From Aphis gossypii (taxonomy: Eukaryota > Arthropoda > Insecta > Hemiptera > Aphididae), in NCBI RefSeq assembly GCF_020184175.1, contig NC_065531.1:27921213-27985212 (forward strand): a stretch of DNA of 64,000 bases, written 5' to 3'. The translations under genes and the position numbers were made by a program. Under the pieces are notes generated by a model, which had not been told where the DNA came from, made no database searches, and saw only the letters and a list, made by a program, of their open reading frames with translations. Positions 48,888 to 60,800 of the stretch are shown piece by piece. The first letter of the stretch is position 1. The number at the start of each line of letters is the position of its first letter.

Positions 48888-51800
48888 GGTGTTGGTATTA
48901 ACTAGATTCTAAAATATTAAAAAAAATTATATATTAATACAAAAAATGAATGAAAATTGTAAAAAAATAGAAAATAGAAAAGGACATACACCTAAATGTT
49001 GAACAAAAAAGCTTTCAATGTCAAATTGAATTATATTGTTAAAATAATAAAATCTGTTGTTTAATATTTAAACATACACTTAGCAGCCTATTAAGATTAA
49101 GAAACCTACTAATAACATCAGTAAAGAAGCCATTTTAAATATACTTATGACACATAAAATATAATGCATGATGGGTAGTTGTATGATATAACTTGCTACT
49201 GACTATCTAAATTTTTCAACACCTCTCCCCACACTCATATTTCATTTAAAATTCAATACAATGATTAAGAATAGAACACATTTGTTTTAAATTATATTTC
49301 TTTAAGTTCATGGCTCTGTGTAAATTGATCAAAAAAATTTAGTTTTTAAATGATTTTTTTTTATACCATATACACTCCTACTAGTTATGAATTAAATACA
49401 GGTAATTTTTAGTGGTTTATATCAATGAATCATTATGTTACTGATAATTGTACTACATAACCAAATGATAACTATTGGATGAATAACAGCAGGTAGATTA
49501 TACCTATAGATTTAAATTTTTAGTAAAAACAACATATAAATTGCATTGAAAGAGAAAAATATTAGTTGTTTTTTAAGTTAATCTACAATACAAAACTATC
49601 CAGTTAATGTTTAATATTATTTTAGATACTTCTTAGAACAAGGTACATAAAAAGACTACAGAATAATCACCAAAGACAACAGTGTATTGTTATTAACTTA
49701 TTAGCTTTAGTTATTTTTTTAAGCTTTTAACAATATTTTTTTTGTAAAAACTAATGGTTTTATATCAAGTTTACTTAAATAAAAAAAACAACATTTTAAT
49801 GAAAAAAAAACAACGAACCAAAGTTTAACAAATATTTATGTTTTTAATACACATAATTTTATAAATATACAAAAATATAAGTTATTAATATTATAGAATT
49901 TTAAAATAGACTCTACTAGAAATTAACACCAACGAAAAAAAACAGAAGATAATTAACAATTATGTTAGGCAACAGAAAACATTAAAAACTAATAAATAAT
50001 AATTAAGGCAATTACCTAGTTTATTGTTCTATCTAGGGTTTATAATGACTACATATTTTCAAAACAAAGACAGTTGGTGATTGTAGAAAATCTACTTATA
50101 ATATTCTGGGATGATCAAGTTATTTGTAAAAAAAGTAAACTAGATGCTAAGACATTAGATAAGTACATGAATTTTTACCTCTAAATACAAGATACATTTT
50201 TGTTAAATAATAGTATGTAAAATTGGTAAGAAGTAAAGTACTTTAATACTTTAGAATCATTATATTTAACTTGGTACAGTTTTTAGTAGTATACCTACAT
50301 TAAAATACTACAACATAAAGCAGGTACAAGAGGTATCTACTATCTATACACTTCTAACACCTTTGATAATTATTATTTAAATGTAGTTGAAGAGTTTTTT
50401 CTGCATTTTTTTTTATTAATACTAGGAAATAATTATTTACCTGAGATAATTCCTATAATTTCTTCTTCTGTGTGTGATTAAAATAAAAACATAATTAAAA
50501 AAAGTTTTATTTTTGTATTTGATAACCTAATACGTAGTAGTAATAATTAACTTTAGTTAATAACTGGTAATGAGACGATAAAAAATATTCAAACAATTAT
50601 TAAATGTATGCATTATGGAAAAACAAACTATACCTAATTGATTTCTGGTAAACGTGTAAGACATTAATTAAGCAAAATTTAAATTTTAAAGAAACTATAT
50701 TAAGATCAAAAGTACTTTGTCTTTATATTGATGTAGTTTTTTTTTTTTTTTTAGTATAAATAATTATATGAAATAAAAATGATTTCTTTTAAAAAGTACA
50801 TTCAGTATTAAGGGTTTTTATATTCTTAGAACAATATATTTAGCATAGGCATAAAGATCTAGTATTTTTTATTATACCTGAGAGGAAAAATATGAAAGTG
50901 TTTTATGCGAGACCACATTTTTCTTCTTCTAAATTTGAAGTAGAGAGGGTATCATTTTTGAGATTGTTGTTCTTTGTTCATTTAAATGTTTTTTAAGTGT
51001 TTAACATTAAGTTTTTAAGTACTTAGTGTTATAAAATGAGGTGCTTCAAATTCTAAGTATAAAAGTTAAAAAAACACTGAACTACAGGTATTATGTATGA
51101 TTCACTATAAGAATTAGTACCTATTTAAAAAAAAGGAACTTATCAAGGTTAGGTAGGTTAAATAATTATTAAATAGTATTAGATAACTACCTAAGACTTA
51201 TGTTATATTGTATTTATAATTTTGTACCTAAGTATATAATTAACAATAAAAAACCAAGGAAAAATTAAAATTAAAATTGTTTATTTTTGAATAGTTTCTA
51301 AATTATATTGACTTATTTTAGTTTTGATAACAAAATCTTGACATATTCTAGATATTTATTATATGGATGCCTTTTAGTTGTTGTTGAATTTTCAATGATT
51401 AGGTACTACCTAATCAATGTTGATGCATTTTTGAAATATACAAAAGTATTTTTATAGCCTAAATAAAGTTAATATAAAAATAATTTGGATTTTATTATCT
51501 TGTTATCATATTCTGTTAGAAAAGTTAAGAACATCTATAAGAACCTAATTATTTTATTTTTTTTATAGAAATGTTAATTAACAGGTACCTATACGATACA
51601 GACACTAACAATCTGAATCATATTGAAATTTCTTTTCTAAACTACTCAGGCACCTCGATAAGGAGATTGCTGTAACATCGGGTTAACGTCATGGCATTTT
51701 AAACGGATCTCAAGACCACTTTGGCAAAGTAACCAGTTTCGGATTTGTGCAGCAGATAAACGAACGAACAGCAACCCACAGTAAGCATACAGGTATGCAC

Positions 51801-51950
51801 ACAGAGACTGATAATATTTACTATGCCAATGCCTCGAATTCGCCTAAAACCCAGGGATTTAATCCATTCACTAGAGGCGAAAAGGATATAGGTATAAATA
51901 TATTTTTGTCCATAAAACCAGTTTTTAGAAGCAGTACTCTGAACGGGGTG
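48888..51950 (-). other. RSK 5' leader and probable first intron
   Basis: The first coding exon is preceded by an acceptor (AATATTTTAG, exon starts at 48908), so at least one upstream exon exists. The region is AT-rich and has no other supported gene. It contains a 17-codon hydrophobic ORF at 49080-49133 on the minus strand (MASLLMLLVGFLILIGC). A T tract lies at 50735-50752. Confidence 0.45.
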
Positions 51951-53010
51951 GATGGACCACCCGGCACGACCTACCGGAGCATAATGAACACTTACGTTGG
52001 ATTCGGTTTGTAGCGACACTCGTTTCCAAGGATCGACCGAATCTCCGAGACCGGCGAGTGGCATAATATCGGCACTAGATCGTACGTCGGGTGCACTGCG
52101 GCAGTAGAGGAGGTGGTAGAGGACTCGAATTCGATTCGTGCGGGACGCGGAACGATAAGTCGAGGGCAATGCACACGGCGAGCGTCTTTACCGTCCGGAA
52201 GGATACGCGCGCGACGGCACGTCGATCGATGCGTAGCTGCTGCTGCTGCTGCTGTTGCTGTTGCTGTTGTCGTCGTCGTCGTTGTCGTCGGGCGTACCGC
52301 GGCGACCGGACATCGTACGGGTTATCCAAGACCGCGGATCGGGACGTGTCGCGTTGTTCGACGACGTAACAATCGATTGTTTTTACCGCGATAATAGACC
52401 GTTTATCGACCGACCGAGTGACGAAGATTATTATTGGAATCGACAGAGCAGAAATCCCCGTCGGCCGCTACCGAGTACAACACGACTGCAGCTGGGCGAG
52501 TGTGTGCGGTGCGCGCACCCAAGTGCCGATGGAAGTGGTACGGGCGACGGGTGGGATAACACCGGAAGAGATGTAGCTAAATACGTCTATAACGACTAGA
52601 TAACGATGACGATATAATGTTATTGATGTTATATCGCCACTACGACTGCGATTTACACGAATATATTATATCGTGTTATCGCCTATCGGGCCGCCGCCGC
52701 CGTCGTGTGATACGTAGATTCCCCGGGGCCTAAACAACAGGTACGGCGCTGAATAGTGAACACAACAACTGTATACAACCAACGTGCACACAAACAAACA
52801 CCCAAACGCACACACAAACACACGCGAGCGCGCGCGCACTTCGCAGATGATATCGGTTATCACGTGACAGGTGTTTTCGTGCGTACAGTGTGCCGGCGGC
52901 AATGGCGCGTAAAAACGTTTGACGACGACGACCGGCGAGTAGGACGCATTTCCGGCCGTCGCGTTATTATATAACAATATTGTTACGATCGCATAATATT
53001 GTATAATGAG
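51950..53010 (-). promoter_or_regulatory. GC-rich island, probable RSK promoter or first exon
   Basis: This is the most CpG-rich stretch near RSK and the only one upstream of it. On the minus strand a donor-like AATCCAAC|GTAAGTG occurs (exon side ending at about 51989), which could splice to the acceptor before 48908. The island has overlapping long open frames on both strands, including polyglutamine-coding CAG runs, as expected from composition. Whether RSK, an unseen + strand gene or both start here cannot be decided from sequence. Confidence 0.4.
52231..52289. repeat. CTG/CAG and GTC trinucleotide repeat tract
   Basis: A run of about ten GCTGCTG/GTTGCTG units passes into GTCGTCGTCG units. 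Read on the minus strand it would encode glutamine then arginine repeats, but no coding gene is supported here. It lies in the GC-rich island and could vary in length. Confidence 0.9.
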
Positions 53011-53699
53011 TAATGATCGTACGTCTGATACATTTTGATCCTGTTACGAACTCGCGAGCCATTCGTAACGATATTTTATACTACTACGCGCCGAATTATG
53101 CTATACTTATAATAGCATCGAAACAGTCGAAAATCAAACTATTTTTTTGATTATCTATGAGAGTGTTGACCGGCGTTGCGAAGCAGAAAACGACTTATTA
53201 TAATATTACCCGTGTTTCTGCACAGTGTCGCGTACGGCATCGAGTCTTCAACTGACCGGTTTTTGCGAGGTGTTGAAAATCATATCTTTTATTTTTTACT
53301 CAATCCGTATTTGATTATTATCGCCGTCGTATTATCGATTATAATATTAGACAAAATTCGCCGATTTTCGATAACCATTTCATGCCAATTTCTTTCTATT
53401 TATACCTACCTATTCCGTTTGTCCGATCATCGTGCATTCGGTTTTGATACTGTTATGCTGTTATTACTGTGTCCAACAATTACACACAAAAATTCACAAA
53501 AATTACACGTATAATCAACAATATTATAATTTTTTTGAAATTTTTGACTCAACTCAATATATAGTGAAAATAGTATTACGGAAAAAATGTTACTGTGTGT
53601 AAAATATGATGATATAGATACAAGGTTCCTCATAAGTTAGTATTAAACGATTTAAACATAGTATTAAAGATACGTTTTTTTTACAAGCGCTTAACGTTA
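53011..53699. other. AT-rich flank of the GC island
   Basis: An open frame of 112 codons at 53176-53514 begins at a TTG, not ATG, and has no splice or codon support, so I leave it unannotated. No other feature is seen. Confidence 0.35.
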
Positions 53700-53960
53700 A
53701 AACGTTGATAAAATCCTCAATCTGACCCTGCCTACAAGAAGACTGGGGACATTCTGGCCAGCCAACCTAAGGCGCTATTTCCGATACAGTCTTGCAGAAC
53801 TTGGCTACATGCAGCGTAGCGCATCCTTGCACCTGCAGTTTTTCGATTTTTGTACCTCCTCTACACTGTCGACCCAAACCGGGGTGTCATAAAAGAGGCG
53901 GCTGTGGACCACACTTGTCAGAAGGCTCCGCTTCGACTGCGAGGGTCCGTCGACATAAAC
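53700..53960 (-). mobile_element. R1-like non-LTR retrotransposon (LINE) fragment
   Basis: The minus strand translates to RSLLTSVVHSRLFYDTPVWV, then after a frameshift LHVAKFCKTVSEIAP followed by a stop. This is the segment just after the reverse-transcriptase domain in R1/Jockey-type LINEs, where 'L..VVHS.LLYG.P.W' is followed by 'R.AKFCKTVSE.A' (family knowledge). The copy is broken by at least one frameshift and several stops, and is a few hundred bases long. It is more GC-rich than its surroundings. Neither a 3' tail nor target duplications were found. Confidence 0.65.
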
Positions 53961-54852
53961 TTCAATCTACTATGTTAATTAAATAAATAGAACTTAAAAT
54001 CATTTTGTCATAGCTAAAATATAGGTAATTAAAATTTAAAACAAGCTTACTTCAACGTTACGTACAAATGTACTAATTGGTACTCTGATACAAAATAAAC
54101 GTTCTAAATGTTGTTCAAGTTTATAATACAATAGTTAGTTAAAACTTTTGATGAACATCCGGAAATAATAAACAAATTTGTTTTCGTACTCTTGGAGATC
54201 CGAAAACATAATGGAAAATGCAACTTTTAAAGACCTTAGGGACATTAAAAGGTGAACCCAAAGTCTTATGCACGATTTTTTTTTACCTATTTGTTTTTTT
54301 TTTTTTTTTTTAATAATAATATCCGGTAAAAAGTATGTCACCTTTCTTTTTGATTACTCATAATAAATTTTAAATAATAAGCGTTGAAGCAAAACCTCAA
54401 TTGAAGATATTTCCTCCTAGACTAAAAACGACACGGAAAAAAACGTCATAGACGTAACCAAAAATGTTTTTTTTTCTTCTAAAAATCACAATTATAAAAT
54501 AAATATTATACCTAAATAATAGTTTTTTAAAAAAAAACAACAAATATAGAATATTATAATTATACAGGTATAGTATAGTTATATAAAAAAAATATATACC
54601 AATATTGTATGGTATATTATATGATATAGCATTTAGTCAAAAATGTTGTTTATCTAAAAATCACAATTATTGTTTTTAAGTTAATTAATAAACGAAAAAC
54701 GTCGAGATTATAAGCTAGATTATAATATAAGTAATATAGTACCTATAATATCATTAGTATAGTAATGTATAAAATATGTTATGTTAGAAAAAAAAAAGGT
54801 ATTATATCTAGTATTAAACAAAAATAGTCAAAAAAATGTAATTAATTTAAAA

Positions 54853-55035
54853 TTAACAATATCGTATAGTATATGCTATAGCCTTTAAAAAATTTGGGAT
54901 ATCTCTTTCTCCATTTGAATATTCTTCACATATATTTTTTAATTTATTTTGTAATTCTGCATAAATCTTCGGTTTCCTTTTTTTTGGTAATGTCCCCAAC
55001 GCACTTTGAGCCAATTTTGTTTCGTCATTTGCCAC
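54853..55035 (-). pseudogene. Transposase C-terminal fragment (MULE relic)
   Basis: About 60 open codons end in TAA at 54853. The sequence includes LPKKRKPKIYAELQNKLKNI, then CEEYSNGERDIPNFLKAIAY. The pattern 'KY.ELN..L...C..Y.NGE....FL.AIA' is the usual end of FLYWCH-linked MULE transposases in insects (family knowledge). It has the same strand and lies in the same inverted-repeat pair as the zinc-finger exon at 57013-57219. The upstream catalytic part is not found. Confidence 0.45.
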
Positions 55036-55069
55036 CTCCAGACGGATTTTCGTTATTAATACCCATATA

Positions 55070-56300
55070 CTGGGACGTTAGATATAAATATAAACAATTT
55101 TATGAATTTGAACTACAAAATAATTTGCAAATATTCATGATTTTGACGAGTTTTTGTCAAAATTTGAACTTCAAATGCTAGTAAAAAAAAATTGTGCCTA
55201 TGTATTTTTATAATTTTTTTACCGCTATAAGAATAACTTATGAGGAACTTTGTATTAATTTTTCAAATATTTTGACTCCGCCAAAAAAATTTTATCGACA
55301 CTTCAAAAAAATATTCTTAGGAAAATTGAAAATTTCATTTGTCTATAAATATCTCAAAAAAAGTCAAAATATTTTGAAAATCAAATCATGTAAAGAAAAT
55401 GACAATCTAAATAACTGTTAAAATTTTTAAGTATTTACGACTTATACTATTTGAATAATAACAAATATCAAAAATCGTTTGAGGCTAAACCGTTATTTAA
55501 CGCGGTTTTGTAAAAATTGAAATTTCAAACACTCATAAAATTTTTTTGTCTGAATCCGGTAGAGTTTTTTTTACAGATATTTGAAGAAAAATTTATGGAG
55601 AACTTTGTACCAAATTTTCAAAACTTAGTTATAAAAGAAAAAATTTTTACGATTTTCCAACCACAAAACTACTTGCAAATTTTCGCAATTTTGACATATT
55701 TCGTATAAATTCGAACTTTAAGCACTTATAAAAAAAAATTGTGACTAACTATTTCGGATTTTTTTTTCACTTCAAGAATAACTTATAAGAAACCTTGAAT
55801 TAAATTTTCAAGATTTTCTGGTCAGCCAAAAAATGTTTATCGTTATTTAAAAAAAAAATACTTAGAAAAATTGAAAATTTCAATTGTCTATAAATAGTTC
55901 AAAAAAAGTCAAAATTCTTTGAAAATTTAACTGTGTATGGACAACGCTAATATAAACATTTGGTGAAAATTTCAAGTATTTAAATCGATTAATTTTTGAG
56001 TTATAGCAAAATAAAAAATTCGATTTTGACGAAAACTGGTTTTGCGTAAAAAATCCCGGTTTTCCCTAATTTTTTTAGGGTTTTTCCCGATTCATTTAAA
56101 AATTTGTGATTATTATATCATATTGAAAATTTTTAACTTTTGACCCCCCAAAGTACCAACTAGATTCAATTTCCTTTTCAAAGAGGGCCTGAAGTCAAAA
56201 ATCGAAGCATTTTTACTGCTCCAAATGTTGTCGACAGACACAAAAAAAAACACACATCATTGTAAAATCAATACATTCATCACTCCGTTCAGAATCTAAA
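55070..56300 (-). repeat. Aphid-type dispersed repeat, copy B, nested in the MULE
   Basis: Read on the minus strand it starts with TTTAGATTCTGAACGGAGTG followed by ATGAATGTATTGAT. It runs through GTGTCTGTCGACAAC, a GGTACTTTGGGGGGTCAAAA block and AAAAACCGGGATTTTTTACG. Internally it contains three diverged units that repeat words such as AGAATAACTTAT, AAATTGAAAATTTCA and CTATAAATA (about 55130-55430, 55500-55690, 55690-55990). No protein is encoded; the short open frames at 54894-55708 are by-products. Confidence 0.55.
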
Positions 56301-56599
56301 AATATATTAATGTTATTAATTGTAAACCCACTTTGAGTTAATTTATTGAATATGCGAACAATATATGCACAAACAATATTGTCGTAGGTATTCAAATAAT
56401 TTTTGCGCGAATATTAGACACCTACTAATTACTGCAGAGCTATACTGTATTTGAGTAGAATTATAAATAAAGACCAGATTTTTATGCATTTAAAATTTCA
56501 ATATATGCATGGAAACATGCACACAATAACCTATGGAAGTTAAGTAACCTCTTTTATGCGCGGAGTGGAGTAGTACGGGGTTACCCCGCAAAATGTTTG

Positions 56600-56845
56600 T
56601 CCACTACTCCGTTTGTCAAACTTTGAATAAGTATAACTCATATACTACTCACCCTAAATTCGATTTTTATGTATCAAAATACTCAAAAAATTATTCTGCT
56701 TTGGAATATGAAATTAAAAATCTATGTTGTCATTCAAAAAAGTAAAAATCTTAAAAAATTATAAGGATAAAAAATATTTAAAAATATAATGTATAAAACA
56801 ATATAGGTATTGTGTTGTTTGATAAAAGAATCACCCTGTATAAAC
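56600..56845. repeat. Small dispersed element ending in CACCCTGTATA
   Basis: A block with CATATACTACTCACCCTAAA, then TTCGATTTTTATG, ending in AATCACCCTGTATA. It shares this layout with about 23395-23695, and it sits inside the MULE relic. At 56563-56614 there is a palindromic cluster (CGGAGTGGAGTAGT...ACTACTCCG around GGGGTTACCCC). Confidence 0.4.
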
Positions 56846-57012
56846 TTTTTTTTCTATAAAAATTATAAAACACTATAAATACTATAAAGCACTATAAAAT
56901 TTTGATAATTAATCAATCAAGTAATGATTTTTGGTCTTTTGGACACTCATTGACTGCATGTATATTGTATATAATGCAAAATCCGCTCTTTAATTATAAA
57001 AATATTATTTAC

Positions 57013-57219
57013 CTCGTGTTTATCAGCTATATGATTATGGACTTTTCCAATTTGAGGATATCCAATCTCTAAGTCCGTGTACATTGTTCCGCTACATTTT
57101 AATGAACGTTATTTTGAACATCTCCAAGTTATTCGTTTACGTCCTTGGTGTTTCATTATAAACGTATATCCATTCCAACAAATTTTATTCCCACCTTTAT
57201 TTGACTTAATTACTTCCAT
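57013..57219 (-). pseudogene. FLYWCH-type zinc-finger exon with one premature stop
   Basis: An ATG at 57219 opens 69 codons to a donor-like GAG|GTAAAT. The fold markers are in order: KGGNKICWNGYTFIMKHQGR, then RITWRCSK, a stop (TAA, 57109-57111), RSLKCSGTMY and VHNHIADKHE. Cys34, Cys42, His61 and His63 fit the C-C-H-H zinc set of FLYWCH domains, and WRC is the family signature. Except for the single stop the frame is intact, so inactivation may be fairly recent here. FLYWCH domains bind DNA and are common at the N-terminus of MULE transposases, which fits the surrounding inverted repeats. Confidence 0.6.
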
Positions 57220-57570
57220 ATTTTACAAAAAACCACGGTAATAAGTATAACACAATAACGTATCCACGTCGAAATGTAACTGACATTTAGGATTGACACA
57301 ACATGTTTGAAAGTTTCAGTTTATATAAATACTCTATCATTGACCATTTGTTATCCAAAGTCATAAATTGTAAACCTTTATTATACCCAATACTCAATAG
57401 ATTATAGGATTTTACGTATATTTTTGTATAAATATAGATCCTATCTACGACAGTTATTTGGAATGGGTTCGATAAGACACTCGGCCTTTAATTGTTATTA
57501 CCTATATAGTTCTTTAGTATAATACTAGGTATAATACCTTTTTTTTTTTTTAAAAGTTTTGAACCGACGA

Positions 57571-57610
57571 CGCCGTGGGAACTAGCTGTTTTCACAATAC
57601 TTCCACGGCG
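57571..57610. repeat. GC-rich hairpin within the right inverted repeat
   Basis: CGCCGTGG (57571-57578) and CCACGGCG (57603-57610) are perfect complements around a 24-base loop. It lies in a segment present only in the right end of the MULE, so it marks a secondary insertion. Confidence 0.7.
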
Positions 57611-57870
57611 CAATACCATAATACGAATACCTATACTGTATACATATAACCTAGGATATAACTATACTAATGATATTATAGGTACTATATTACTTATATT
57701 ATAATCTAGCTTATAATCGTCACGTTTTTTTCGTCACGTTTTTCGTTTATTAATTAACTTAAAAACAATAATTGTGAATTGTGATTTTTAGATAAAAAAA
57801 AAAACATTTTTGGCGTTTTTTTCTATGACGTTTTTTACCCTTGTCGATTTTTACCGTGTCGTTTTTTACC

Positions 57871-60800
57871 GATTACCGTTTTCATCAGCGCGCGTAAGAA
57901 CGATAAGCATGCGGCAAGTGAAACGGGTCTTGGACGGTACGAGAGAAAAGAACGGGGTTTACCAAATAAGTCAAAAAGTAAATATTAAGTAAATATTGTA
58001 TAAGTTACCACACGAGTGTTGCAATGTGTAAGCATATATAGGTGTTAAGATATGTACTCAAGTTTTAACGCGTCGAGAAAATGAGATTATTTAACTGTTA
58101 TTTACATTTTAAATGCATTTGCGCACGACGCTCCTAAATTATTAAACACAGATAATATTTTAAACAATAGAAGGTAAACAGTATTGATACGTCTTAATAA
58201 TCTAACAAGTTAACCTATATAAGTCAATAATCAATATTTTTATTACTCAGTATTATTAATTATTATTTAGATATTTTTAAATATCTTTAAGCTAATTATA
58301 ATTTATGTACGACATAAAACTTCACTCAGAATTAAAATAACAGGTCGTTTGGTCTAGACTGCAATGCAGTTTAAACGTAGTTAAAATTAAATTGTGATAA
58401 TTATAGCAGTTCTTTGTGTAGAACAATTATTAATATAAATAAGTAGGTATATAATCGTAAATATGAAAACAGCGAATGTTAAATTACTAATTGCATGTTA
58501 CTGTGTTTGTTACTGAATTTGCACTAACTCTTTTTTTTTGTAAATCATTGTTTAAGATAAGAATAAGAAAACCAATTGGTCATAAGTTAAGTTAGATTGA
58601 ATTAGGGCTACTGATTTTCCAATTAATTAAAATACCGTATAATGTTGATTGTATTTTTAATTTAATGATATCAATATAAAATAAGTACCTATTAAATATC
58701 TTTATAACTTGAAATAAAATCAAAAGGATTTTTAGTTTTAATCTCACCAACGTTGTTAGTCCTAATTATTGTTAAAATATTTTAATCATAGTCTTAATAT
58801 TGAATTAAGTATTTTTACTGTGCAACGTTTCAATTTTACGATTGTGTAGTTATTAGGAAGTGGAAACTATGAGTCTATGAACGAACATAATATTATTATC
58901 TAATATTAATTGTCACCGTGTTGAGTAGCTAACATTTATTTCAATTTTACCATTATACCCGCATAGAAACTAAAACTAAATATCTCAATAATCTAGGTAT
59001 CTATAGTAACTTTCTTTTACCTGCTAATTGTTGACTGATGTGCAGTAGTAGATCTAATACTTATTCAATGGAGGAAAATTTAAAAATAAAATACTTTTAT
59101 TATATTCTATGACTGATATAATATATCAGTCATAATATTATCACATTTAAGCGGAATTTGTATTATGTGAAAATGTGAAATTCTATTAAAAAATTATTTT
59201 TATTTCTTATATTAAAGCTTGCAATATTAATAACATTACAATCATTATGGTATTATATAGTTGAACCATATAATATATAATATAAATATTTATGTACAGT
59301 TATAGAAATTTAGAATAATATAAAAACACGACCCAAGGGGTAGACGATCGCTACATCCGCTCATGCTTGTAGGTCTCGTGAGACTTTTAAGTACACTAAT
59401 TCAGTCAAATTTACCATTTTTTTTTTTTTTTTTTTTGGAAACCATAAAAACTTTGTCATATTTCTATATTGACTATTTATAATAGCATTTTAATTTTTTA
59501 GTAAGATGAGTGATGACCATGATTATTTTAAATTTATAAATAAGAATAATGATTATACTCTCCAAAAACTGACTTTCTAATGGTTACATAAGTTAAGCTC
59601 TCCCTCATCTTTAGTTGCATGATGTTTTTGCTAATTGTTTACCCACATAAAAGTGTAAGCTTATAGTTTAATACAATTTAAGCCGCTCTCCTTCCTCTTT
59701 AAAAACCTTTTTGTATGTATAAAGTGAATATTACTATTAATAATTGACAGTAATTTATTTATATATCTATAAAATCAATGGAGGTCTTCCGAAATTTGTA
59801 TTATTATTCTCATCGCGTAGCACATTCGTTTGAAATGGCTTTCTGACGACGCAACGGATGTGTCGCTGTGCACGACTACCATACAGTCTATTAGTCTATA
59901 GGTATGCGTCCTACACAACAATATTATTAAATAGGCACATTGATATTATATATAGGCACACCTACGCCACGAGCGACCTACTGGCCGTACCTGGCCATAC
60001 AAATACATTCAATATTGCATTAACGCCACTGAAAATTGTTTTATCGGCATGGTGTGTGACGAATATAAATGTAATTCGAGCACCTATACCGGTTATACCT
60101 ACGACCTACCACAGTAGGCACTGATGTACAAATATACAATGTTCATGCTCGTACAATAGTCAAAACAAGTAGTTATAATATTACATATTATAGGTATATT
60201 TTCTGTGTATAATACATAGATAAATTTATTCCATATATTGTTATTATAATATTATGAGTTGTGATATAGTTATCGACTTTATATTGTTTCCTAGCTCTAC
60301 TTGCAAATTCGATATTAGCAACTTATAATATTGTTTACAACTTTAAGTACCCTTAAGGCCTTAGATAGATGCTAGCAGGTAATTCATACATATATATAGT
60401 AGCGTTTTTAGGAATTCCTAATTGGGGTAGAGGGGATATACAAATTATACGAAAAGTAATACAAAAAAAGTCAATGTATACTTACTTGTTATTTAGCACT
60501 AAGAAAAAAATTTTTTTAAAACGACCAGGGAGGAAATCTATCTATCCCAATCAACCTTGAATACACCCATACATTCAGTAACTGCAGGGACACTTAAAAT
60601 ATATTTTAAGTTGTTGATTTCATAACGTATTCTCAAAAATTGCCCATGATATATTATTCAAAATAATATTTTAGGTATTTTAGATTGGGTATAATGGTAT
60701 ATGTATATAAAACGGTAATACCTATAAATAAGAGCCGAGTCTTTTATATGATAGTTAAAACATATTGAGTACCTGCTTAATATAAAATATGGATGCATAA

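Larger units (their letters stand above)
54421..57870 (-). mobile_element. Degenerate Mutator-like (MULE) DNA transposon with long terminal inverted repeats
   Basis: The ends match in inverted orientation: left 54421-54820, right about 57520-57870. Both carry ACGACACGG, AACGTCATAG, CTAAAAATCACAATT, AAGTTAATTAATAAACGAAA and a GATTATAAGCTAGATTATAA block. Long terminal repeats are typical of MULEs. Between them lie a FLYWCH-type zinc-finger exon (57013-57219) and a transposase C-terminal fragment (54853-55035). The catalytic middle is missing and a second repeat occupies 55.07-56.30 kb, so the element is dead. The right repeat contains an extra insert at about 57555-57650. Target-site duplications were not resolved. 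Confidence 0.65.

Noticed and set aside
51699..52169. 156-codon minus-strand ORF, the longest in the window
   Set aside because: It overlaps other open frames on both strands in the GC-rich island, has no recognisable domain and contains the donor-like site I assign to a possible RSK leader exon. Composition explains its length.
52075..52394. ORFs with polyglutamine, polycysteine or polyvaline runs
   Set aside because: These are six-frame readings of one trinucleotide repeat tract, with no independent coding evidence.
53176..53514. 112-codon + strand ORF with hydrophobic stretches
   Set aside because: It begins at a TTG, lies in mixed-composition DNA at the edge of the island, and shows no codon bias or splice context.
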